Positions 40,409-47,344 of a stretch of 64,000 bases of DNA are shown in pieces (within the stretch, counting starts at the first letter, position 1; every line of letters begins with the position of its first letter). The stretch comes from Pseudomonas chlororaphis (lineage in GTDB: Bacteria > Pseudomonadota > Gammaproteobacteria > Pseudomonadales > Pseudomonadaceae): the NCBI GenBank assembly GCA_001023535.1, contig CP011020.1:1776120-1840119 (forward strand), written 5' to 3'. The notes beneath the pieces are model-generated. The model saw only the letters and a program-made list of their open reading frames with translations. It was not told the origin of the DNA and did not search any database. The position numbers and the translations under genes are program-made.

Positions 40409-42847
40409 TCAAACCGGCTTGGCCTCCGCCAGAGCCTGCTGGGCCAGTTCCTTTTCCGCTTCCTTGATGTCGTCTTCGCTGATCATTTCGGCGATGACCC
40501 GCAGGCGCTCCACCACCCGGGCGTTGACGCTGCCCTCCGGAAACTCGCCGTTCTCATCGGGCTCACCGGCCGGCTCACCCACCAGCAGGCTCAACGCCTC
40601 GTCGGCCTGGCGGACCGCATAGACGTGGAATTGCCCGGCGCGCACGGCGGCCAGCACCCGCTCATCGAGCATCAGCGTCGCGACGTTGGCCTGGGGGATG
40701 ATCGCCCCCTGCTCGCCCGTCAGCCCGCGGGCTTCGCAGAGGCGGAAGAAGCCTTCGATCTTCTCGTTGACCCCGCCCACCGCCTGCACTTCGCCAAACT
40801 GGTTGATCGAACCGGTGATGGCGAAACATTGCTTCAACGGCGTCTTCGACAGGGCCGAAATCAGCGTGCACGCCTCACCCAGCGAGGCGCTGTCGCCGTC
40901 CACGTAACCGTAGGACTGCTCCAGGGCGATACTGGCCGAGATCGCCAGCGGGAATTCCTGGGCATAACGGCTGCCCAGGTAACCGGTGAGGATCATCACG
41001 CCCTTGGAGTGGATCGGTTGGCCGAGGTTGACCTCGCGCTCGATGTCGACGATGCCGCTGCCACCCGGGTACACCGTGGCGGAAATCCGCGCTGGCACGC
41101 CAAACGCCGAATCACCGACCTCCAGCACCGTCAGACCGTTGCACTTGCCCACGGCGGCGCCGTCGGTGTCGATCAGGATGATCCCCGCCAGCATGTCGTC
41201 GAGGATCCGCGCCGAGACGCGTCCGGTGCGGGTGGCCTTGGCTTTCAGTGCGCGTTCGATATGGCCGGCATCGGTCATTTCGTCACCGGCCAGCTGGCGA
41301 ATGAAATCCGCTTCGCTGACCAGTTGGAACAGGTCGCCGATACGCGCCGACAGACGCCCCTGGTGCTCGGCCAGGCGAGCGCTGTAGGTCGCCAGGCGAG
41401 CCACCGCATCAGCGGTCAACGGCGCCATGCCCTCCTCCGAGGTGCGGGTCTTGAGCAACTGGGCGAACTGCTCCAGGCTTTCATCGCCCATCGGGATGTC
41501 TTCGTCGAAGTCCACCAGCACGCGAAACATTTCCTGGAAGTCCGAGTCCAGGTCCTGCAAGGCGTAGTAGAGCTGGCGGGCGCCAATGATCACGACCTTG
41601 ACCTGCAACGGGATGTGCTGCGGCGTCAGGGTCACCGTGGCCAGTCGCCCCAGCTCACCCAACGGCGATTCCATTTTCAGCTTGCGCGACTGCAGAGCGC
41701 GCTTGAGCGCATCCCACACGAATGGTTCGCCAAGCATTTTTTCCGCTTCGAGGATCAGGAACCCACCGTTGGCCCGGTGCAAGGCCCCTGGACGCAACTG
41801 CCGGTACGTGGTGTAGAGCGCGCCCTGGTCGGTGCTGTATTCAATACGGCCGAAGAGGTTGTCGTAGGTCGGGTGCGGCTCGAACACCACCGGCGCACCG
41901 CCGCTGGACGGATGCCCCACCACCAGGCTCGGGGCATATTGTTCCTCCAGCAGCTTGCGGGCAACGGCGTCGGTCTTGCTGTCGTCCACCAGTTGCTCGA
42001 CCACCGTGCGCAGCAGGTTGACCTGCATGGCTTGCAGATAACCGCAGACGGCGGCGTTCTCGGCGTACTTTTCCGACAACGGCGCCAACAGCGGTTGCAG
42101 GGCCAGGGTGATGGTTTCTTCGTTGAGCTGACGCAACTGGTTGTTGGACTCGCGCTTCCACTGCGGCAGGCTGGCGAGTTCTTCGTTCAGGCGCTCTTCC
42201 AGGCTGGAGATATCCTCGTGGAAACGCTCGCGCTCGGCTTCCGGCAACTGGGCGAATTCCGCCTCGTCCAGGGCCTTGCCCTCGCTCATCGGCGTGAAGG
42301 CGATGTTGCTGCTGTCGCGGTACAGCGCGACGTCCTTTTCCAGCGCCAGGCGCTCGATCACATCGAGGGCGCGGTCGTAGCGCTGGTTGAAGGCGCGATC
42401 GATGGCGCTCTTCTTCTGTTGGTAGGACGGGTGCTCGAACACCGCGGGAAAGGTCGCCAGCAGGTTGTCGATCAGGCCGTTGATGTCGGCGATGAAGGCG
42501 CCGGCAGTGCCCGATGGCAGCTCCAGTGCACGGGGTTCGCGAGGCTCATCGAAATTGTTGACGTAGACCCAGTCTGCCGGGGTCTGCATGCGCTTGCCCT
42601 CGGCCTTGAGGTAGCGCTTGACGAACGAGAACCGACCGGTACCGGGCTCGCCCATGACGAATACGTTGTAACCGGGGCGCGGCATGGCCACGCCGAACTG
42701 CAAGGCTTCGACCGCACGCTCCTGGCCGAGCACACCGCGAAAGGGCTCCAGATCATTGGTGGTAGAGAAGCTGAACTGTTCAGCGGAAAACGGACGGGTC
42801 AGCGCTTCAGGCGCTAGACGCAAGCTGGCAGCAACAGGATCAGGCAT
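40409..42847 (-). CDS. Lon-like ATP-dependent protease (LonB/YcbZ type)
   Basis: 812 residues. An AAA+ domain with P-loop-like GEPGTGRFSF (about 66-75), in which the usual GK is GR, and a long helical insert, then a C-terminal S16 Lon protease domain. The catalytic dyad is S655 (GDSASLGEA) and K696 (GGVNEKIEGF), the usual Lon spacing. Family members are called Lon-related or AAA_32 proteins (E. coli YcbZ/LonH). AAGGAAG precedes the ATG. Role inferred: stress proteolysis. The GR in the P-loop is normal for this family as far as I recall. Confidence 0.9.
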   Translation of the reverse strand: MPDPVAASLRLAPEALTRPFSAEQFSFSTTNDLEPFRGVLGQERAVEALQFGVAMPRPGYNVFVMGEPGTGRFSFVKRYLKAEGKRMQTPADWVYVNNFDEPREPRALELPSGTAGAFIADINGLIDNLLATFPAVFEHPSYQQKKSAIDRAFNQRYDRALDVIERLALEKDVALYRDSSNIAFTPMSEGKALDEAEFAQLPEAERERFHEDISSLEERLNEELASLPQWKRESNNQLRQLNEETITLALQPLLAPLSEKYAENAAVCGYLQAMQVNLLRTVVEQLVDDSKTDAVARKLLEEQYAPSLVVGHPSSGGAPVVFEPHPTYDNLFGRIEYSTDQGALYTTYRQLRPGALHRANGGFLILEAEKMLGEPFVWDALKRALQSRKLKMESPLGELGRLATVTLTPQHIPLQVKVVIIGARQLYYALQDLDSDFQEMFRVLVDFDEDIPMGDESLEQFAQLLKTRTSEEGMAPLTADAVARLATYSARLAEHQGRLSARIGDLFQLVSEADFIRQLAGDEMTDAGHIERALKAKATRTGRVSARILDDMLAGIILIDTDGAAVGKCNGLTVLEVGDSAFGVPARISATVYPGGSGIVDIEREVNLGQPIHSKGVMILTGYLGSRYAQEFPLAISASIALEQSYGYVDGDSASLGEACTLISALSKTPLKQCFAITGSINQFGEVQAVGGVNEKIEGFFRLCEARGLTGEQGAIIPQANVATLMLDERVLAAVRAGQFHVYAVRQADEALSLLVGEPAGEPDENGEFPEGSVNARVVERLRVIAEMISEDDIKEAEKELAQQALAEAKPV

Positions 42848-43134
42848 CGGGCTTCCTTACATCAGGCGGGGCAGATAGCGGCATTCTGGCGCTGCCCATG
42901 CCTGACTGGCAAGGAGCGCCTCAGGCCAAAGCATAGTCGAGCGAGCGCCCCGGCCCGGGCTCGGTCCATTCACGACCCCACGGATTGTTTTTGCAAAATG
43001 TCACGGAACCCCAGGATCGTGCCTAAACTCCAAATTGCGCGGCTGGAACAATAACCGGCCCACTGGCACGCGTGGTTGAAGCCACAAAGGCGCCAGACCC
43101 TGTCCATTGGTATGCACATAAAGAGAACATAGCT

Positions 43135-43623
43135 ATGAAACGGATTCTTCTCGGTACTCTCTTCACCGCTGTATCCATCAACGCCATGGCTCAGGCGCCA
43201 GGCGGCCCGGATTGCGGTTGGGGCAACATGCTGTTCGAAGGTCAGCGTGGCACTCCGGCTCACTTCCTGGCATCCACCACCAACGGCACCTCCGGTAACG
43301 CCACCTTCGGCATGACCTCCGGCACCAACGGTTGCTCGACCAACGCGGCACTGACCTATGGTGGCAAGTCCTGGCTGGCCATGAATGGCATGATGAACGA
43401 GCTGTCCGAAGACATGGCCAAGGGTCAGGGCGAAGCGCTGACCACCTATGCCGTGGTGCTGGGCGTGGCGCCGGAAGATCGCGCACACTTCTCGGCCGTC
43501 ACCCACGAGCACTTCCAGCAAATCTTCAGCAAGGCTGACGTGACCGCCGAAGACGTGCATACCAATACCCTGGCCGTCCTGAAGAACGATCCACGCCTGG
43601 CCAAATACGCCACTCAAGCTTAA
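43135..43623 (+). CDS. DUF3015 family exported protein
   Basis: 162 residues. Signal peptide MKRILLGTLFTAVSINAMA, cleaved before QAPGG, then the DUF3015 pattern: CGWGNMLFEGQRGTPAHFLASTTNGTSGNATFGMTSGTNGC. Two cysteines in the mature N-terminal part could pair. Start at 43135 is preceded by AAGAGA. Probably periplasmic; function unknown. Confidence 0.85.
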   Translation: MKRILLGTLFTAVSINAMAQAPGGPDCGWGNMLFEGQRGTPAHFLASTTNGTSGNATFGMTSGTNGCSTNAALTYGGKSWLAMNGMMNELSEDMAKGQGEALTTYAVVLGVAPEDRAHFSAVTHEHFQQIFSKADVTAEDVHTNTLAVLKNDPRLAKYATQA

Positions 43624-43633
43624 GCTCGACACC

Positions 43634-43666
43634 ACTCGCTCCTCTCGGGGAGCGGGTTTTCTTTCT
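43634..43666 (+). terminator. Rho-independent terminator of the DUF3015 gene
   Basis: CTCGCTCC pairs (with one G-U) with GGGAGCGGG around a short loop, followed by TTTTCTTTCT. Confidence 0.75.
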
Positions 43667-43711
43667 GGGGCCCCTTGCGCTCTTTTTTTTCGACTTTCCA
43701 AGTAGCCGACT

Positions 43712-45565
43712 ATGCTCAAACGCCTTGCCTGGCTGGCGCTCTGTGTGTGCGCCCCGCTGTCCGCAGCGCCTCATGTCGACCCTCAACGTTTGCAGCAACT
43801 GGCCAATGACCGCTTCTGGATTTCCCTGGGCCACTATGAAACCGCCAAGCTGGGCGGCTGGCGCAGCTACATCAGCGACAAGAAATTCTTCCTCGCGCCC
43901 GACGGCAATCAGCACCCCGACCGTGAACTGACCGCCACGCTGCAAGCCTTGTATGGCCCGGCCAGTGCCGGCCAGCAGCACGCCCAATGCGTGTACCCGG
44001 CACGCACGCGCTGGCTCAAGGCGCAGCTCAAGCTGACGGACCTGCCCGCCGTCGACTGCAGCGAATTCAACCAATGGTTCAAGGACGTCTCGCCCCACAG
44101 CGCGGTGATGATTTTTCCGGCGGCGTACCTCAACAGCCCATCTTCGATGTTCGGCCATACCCTGCTGCGCATCGACCAGGCCGACGTGCAAAGCGACAAG
44201 ACCGCCCTGCTCAGCTACGCGATCAATTTCGGCGCCTACATCGAAGGCTCGGACAACAGCATCCTTTACGCCTGGAAGGGCTTGATGGGGGGCTATCCCG
44301 GCCTGTTCGCCCTGGTGCCCTACCAGGAAAAACTTTCCGAGTACCGAAGCCTGGAGAACCGCGACCTGTGGGAGTATCGCCTCAACCTGAGCCAGGTCGA
44401 AACCGAGCGCATGGTCGAACACGTCTGGGAACTCAAGCAGATCCAGTTCGACTACTTTTTCTTCGACGAAAACTGCTCCTATCGCCTGCTTGAACTGTTG
44501 CAGGTGGCGCGCCCCAGCCTGCGCCTGACCGAACAGTTCCCGCTGACCGCCATCCCCACCGACACCGTCAAGGCGGTGAAGGAAGCCGGCCTGGTGGAAA
44601 GCATCCAGTACCGACCGTCCCGGGAGCGGGAACTGCTCAGCCGTGCCGAACCGCTCAGCGATGACGAACAACAATGGGTGCTGAAGGTCAGCGCCGACCA
44701 GCAACAACTGCAAGCCGACGCCTTCAAGGCGCTGCCACGGGACCGCCAGGCGCTGATCGTCGATGCGGCCTACCGCCTGGAGCGCTACCGCGCCAACGGC
44801 CAGGAGCGCGACCCACAGCGCTCCCAGCGCAGCTTCGAATTGTTGCGGGCGATCAACCAGAATCCCGCGCCGGAACTCGATATCCCGCAGCCGGGCCTGC
44901 CCGAGGACGGCCATGAATCCCGCACCTGGCAGGCCGGCCTCGGCACCCGGGGCGACCGGGCGTTCGGCGAGTATGGCTTGCGCATGGCCTATCACGACCT
45001 CAACGACAACGCCGAGAGCTTCCCGCTGGGGGCCCAGATTGAAATCCTGCAACTCAAACTGCGCCAGCACGAAGGCAATGACTGGCAGGTGCAACAACTC
45101 GACCTGGCGACGATTCGCTCGCTGACGCCGCGCAACGAGTTGTTGCAGCCATGGTCCTGGCAGGTTACCGGCGGCCTGGAGCGAGTGCCGGGCAAGCACG
45201 ACGATGAAACCCTGGTCAGCCACGTCAACGGCGGTGCCGGCGGGACCTGGGCATTGGGCGAAGATGTGCTGGGGTTCGCCCTGGGCACGGTGCGGGTCGA
45301 GCACAACAACGACTTCGCCGAGTTCATCGCCCCGGCCGGCGGCTTCAACAGCGGCGTGCTGTGGAAAAACCCGCTGGGCAACCTGAGCCTGGAAGCCAAG
45401 GGCGACTACTTCGTCAACGGCGAAGTGCGCCGCAGCCTGAGCCTGAACCAGCAATGGGAATTGTCCCGCAACCTCGGCCTGCGCCTGAGTGCCCAACGTG
45501 AATTCAGCCACCTCGCCTCGCCGGAGAACGAAGTGATGCTCGAGGTGAAGTGGTACCACTACTGA
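43712..45565 (+). CDS. DUF4105 (Lnb N-terminal domain) exported protein
   Basis: 617 residues. Signal peptide MLKRLAWLALCVCAPLSAA. The DUF4105 domain (about 100-290) contains the conserved SSMFGHTLLRID, NFGAYIEG...YAWKGLMGGYPG and FFFDENCSYRLLELL blocks, with His and Cys at the positions expected for a papain-like active site. The C-terminal third is rich in alternating aromatic and polar strands and ends VMLEVKWYHY, suggesting a beta-barrel or outer-membrane part. The same N-terminal domain occurs in the Gram-positive lipoprotein acyltransferase Lnb; an acyl-transfer role here is speculation. Confidence 0.8.
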   Translation: MLKRLAWLALCVCAPLSAAPHVDPQRLQQLANDRFWISLGHYETAKLGGWRSYISDKKFFLAPDGNQHPDRELTATLQALYGPASAGQQHAQCVYPARTRWLKAQLKLTDLPAVDCSEFNQWFKDVSPHSAVMIFPAAYLNSPSSMFGHTLLRIDQADVQSDKTALLSYAINFGAYIEGSDNSILYAWKGLMGGYPGLFALVPYQEKLSEYRSLENRDLWEYRLNLSQVETERMVEHVWELKQIQFDYFFFDENCSYRLLELLQVARPSLRLTEQFPLTAIPTDTVKAVKEAGLVESIQYRPSRERELLSRAEPLSDDEQQWVLKVSADQQQLQADAFKALPRDRQALIVDAAYRLERYRANGQERDPQRSQRSFELLRAINQNPAPELDIPQPGLPEDGHESRTWQAGLGTRGDRAFGEYGLRMAYHDLNDNAESFPLGAQIEILQLKLRQHEGNDWQVQQLDLATIRSLTPRNELLQPWSWQVTGGLERVPGKHDDETLVSHVNGGAGGTWALGEDVLGFALGTVRVEHNNDFAEFIAPAGGFNSGVLWKNPLGNLSLEAKGDYFVNGEVRRSLSLNQQWELSRNLGLRLSAQREFSHLASPENEVMLEVKWYHY

Positions 45566-45697
45566 CGCCGACGGCCGTCAATCGAGCGCCCCCGCCAGGG
45601 CGTTCGTCACCTGCCCAACGGATTGCTCACAACGCTTTCACATCGGCCTGACGAATCCGCTTCTAGACTTCAGGTGAATCCGGCAGGAAGGCAGAAA

Positions 45698-46054
45698 ATG
45701 AGGCGGGCGGTGGTGGTATTGGCGGTACTGATGTTGCTTGGCGGTTGCGAGACCACTCACGAGGACCTCATTGCCCGAGGTTTCCCACCGGCCTTCGCCG
45801 ACGGCTACGACGACGGTTGCAGCAGCGGCCGGCAAGCCGCCGGCGTGATTACCGGTCAGTTCCGCAAAGATGTGCCGCGCTATCTGAAGGATCCCCGCTA
45901 CGCCGAAGGCTGGAGCGACGGGTTCCGGCAGTGCCAGGCCATGCGCGAAAGCGAAGAGCGCGATGCCTATCGCGAACGCCATTGGGACGAGCGCGAACGC
46001 GCCTGGCAACAGGAAAAGGATCGGGACGCCGGCCGGGCTTATCGCTCGCAGTGA
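45698..46054 (+). CDS. Putative lipoprotein, hypothetical
   Basis: 118 residues. Lipoprotein signal MRRAVVVLAVLMLLGGC with lipobox LGGC (Cys17). Mature part is rich in Asp, Arg, Gly and Tyr: GFPPAFADGYDDGCSSGRQAAG and YAEGWSDGFRQCQAMRESEER. The repeated DGYDDGC / WSDGFRQC units resemble each other and may bind each other by disulfide. AGGAAGG precedes the ATG. Function unknown. Confidence 0.8.
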   Translation: MRRAVVVLAVLMLLGGCETTHEDLIARGFPPAFADGYDDGCSSGRQAAGVITGQFRKDVPRYLKDPRYAEGWSDGFRQCQAMRESEERDAYRERHWDERERAWQQEKDRDAGRAYRSQ

Positions 46055-46124
46055 GTCGCGCATAGACATTCGTCGAAACCAAAAGCCTGCGACCATGGCC
46101 CAAACTCCAACAGAGGAGAACACC

Positions 46125-46616
46125 ATGAGTCGCGCTTTCGTCAACGAAGACAACGCCGCCGCCCAGGCCGACCAGCCAGTCGAACGCCAGGTCAGCGCAC
46201 AACCGAACTACGTCACGCCCAGCGGGCTCGCCGAGTTGCAGGCGCGGGTCGCACAGTTGCAGGCGTTGCACAGCCAGCAGACAGCCCGCGGCGATCAGGC
46301 CGATAAGCAGCGGATCGCGGACATCGAACGTGACCTGCGCTATTTCAACCTGCGCCTGCAAAGCGCCCAGGTCGTGGCGCCGACGTCATCCGATCAGGTC
46401 CGGATTGGACACTGGGTGACCTTCGCCGACGAACTGGACCAGCAGCAACGGGTGCAACTGGTGGGCGAGGACCAGGCCGACGCGGCCAGCGGCCTGATCA
46501 ACTGGGGATCACCCCTGGGCCGGGCGTTGCTGGGAGCGAAGTTGGGGGATGAGGTGGTCTGGCAGCGACCGGTGGGCGATCTTTGCATTGAAGTGATTGC
46601 AATCGAACTGCCCTGA
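46125..46616 (+). CDS. GreA/GreB-family protein without the cleavage-factor tip
   Basis: 163 residues. C-terminal domain is a clear GreA/B C-terminal domain (VRIGHWVTF, VQLVGEDQADAASGLINWGSPLGRALLGAKLGDEVVW, LCIEVIAI). The N-terminal helical hairpin (GLAELQARVAQLQAL ... DIERDLRYFNLRLQSAQVV) is shorter than in GreA and the acidic tip motif with the catalytic Asp and Glu (GDLxENAEY) is missing. So it probably binds RNA polymerase but does not stimulate transcript cleavage. GGAGAACACC precedes the ATG. Confidence 0.85.
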   Translation: MSRAFVNEDNAAAQADQPVERQVSAQPNYVTPSGLAELQARVAQLQALHSQQTARGDQADKQRIADIERDLRYFNLRLQSAQVVAPTSSDQVRIGHWVTFADELDQQQRVQLVGEDQADAASGLINWGSPLGRALLGAKLGDEVVWQRPVGDLCIEVIAIELP

Positions 46617-46674
46617 AGCGGCGCGCGCCGGCATCTTGCTATTGGATTAACTCACAACTAACAGCCATTCGCTT

Positions 46675-46698
46675 AGTTACCTGTAGCGACAGGTAACT
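46675..46698. promoter_or_regulatory. Perfect 10-bp inverted repeat upstream of the lanthipeptide genes
   Basis: AGTTACCTGT and its exact complement ACAGGTAACT flank a four-base centre. No T run follows, so it looks more like an operator than a terminator. A second short palindrome, GGTTATAACC, is at 46708-46717. Could regulate the cluster or end the gre gene. Confidence 0.5.
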
Positions 46699-46723
46699 GC
46701 AACATGAGGTTATAACCGCAAGT

Positions 46724-46751
46724 TTGCGCTTATCGAAGTCCATGCTACTGT
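46724..46751 (+). promoter_or_regulatory. Weak candidate promoter of the lanthipeptide genes
   Basis: TTGCGC (46724-46729), 16-base spacer, TACTGT (46746-46751), about 45 bases before the first precursor gene. Poor -10 match. Confidence 0.3.
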
Positions 46752-46797
46752 TTTTCCCGCGTCGAAACCGGCGCAAACAAAAACAAGGAGATGCATG

Positions 46798-46941
46798 ATG
46801 GGCGAACACATTTTGGCAATGTCCGGTGACTTCGACGGCGACTTCAATGCCTACCAACAGGTAAACCACCTCGGCATCGAATCGGCGGCGCGGACCATTG
46901 TCGAGTGCGGCACTGTGCATTGCACCGCTATCTTGTGCTGA
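46798..46941 (+). CDS. Class II lanthipeptide precursor peptide 1 (LanA1)
   Basis: 47 residues. Leader begins MGEHILAMSGDF and has FNAYQ at 16-20; it shares 13 of the first 20 residues with precursor 2. The C-terminal core has three Thr-to-Cys units in order: TIVEC (33-37), TVHC (39-42) and TAILC (43-47), ending on Cys. Each Thr can be dehydrated and joined to the Cys that follows, giving three separate methyllanthionine rings. AAGGAG lies seven bases upstream of 46798 (an ATG at 46795 is directly before it). No double-glycine cleavage site. The frame is too short for usual gene calls. Confidence 0.82.
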   Translation: MGEHILAMSGDFDGDFNAYQQVNHLGIESAARTIVECGTVHCTAILC

Positions 46942-47101
46942 ATCCTGCTCTTTGAAGTCAATCCGCACCGCGGGCACTTCGACACTCCCTAACCCTATCC
47001 CTTAATAACTTCATGACATCCCACCGTTCGGATGCGCTGTCTGGCACCCGATCGCCCGTGGGTCATTGTATTGAATTGATCAACCTGATGAGGAACACAT
47101 C

Positions 47102-47260
47102 ATGAGCGAACAGATCCTGAACATGTCCGGCGACTTCTATCTCGAGTTCGACGCCTATCAAGCGCCGGCCAGCAACATCGCCGCAATCCTGGCGACGACG
47201 ATGGAATGCAACACGTTCGGCACCTGCACCAACCTCGAGTGCTCGACACTCGGGTGCTGA
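47102..47260 (+). CDS. Class II lanthipeptide precursor peptide 2 (LanA2)
   Basis: 52 residues. Leader MSEQILNMSGDF with FDAYQ at 16-20, close to precursor 1. The core has four units of Thr/Ser-x-x-x-Cys: TTMEC (32-36), TFGTC (38-42), TNLEC (43-47) and STLGC (48-52), again ending on Cys. So it is precursor 1 with one more ring module. GAGGAA is upstream. Between the two genes 160 bases hold no further peptide. It is followed by a hairpin and then lanM, so it is probably co-transcribed with lanM. Confidence 0.82.
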   Translation: MSEQILNMSGDFYLEFDAYQAPASNIAAILATTMECNTFGTCTNLECSTLGC

Positions 47261-47300
47261 TCCAGCCCACTGACCGTCGCAACAGGCAACACCGATAAAC

Positions 47301-47325
47301 ATGGAGCAGGCACCGCCTGCTCCAT
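47301..47325 (+). promoter_or_regulatory. Hairpin between lanA2 and lanM
   Basis: ATGGAGCAGG pairs perfectly with CCTGCTCCAT around a five-base loop. No T run, so likely a partial block or RNA processing/stability point that lets precursor RNA exceed synthetase RNA. Confidence 0.55.
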
Positions 47326-47344
47326 CCATGCCAGGAGCCTAGGC

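Noticed and set aside
40397..42817. 806-codon open frame on the plus strand
   Set aside because: Antisense of the Lon-like protease.
43526..45559. 677-codon open frame on the minus strand
   Set aside because: Antisense of the DUF4105 gene, no ribosome site, low-complexity composition.
46942..47101. Search for a third precursor peptide between the two lanA genes
   Set aside because: No start codon with a leader like MSGDF and no Cys-rich frame is present.
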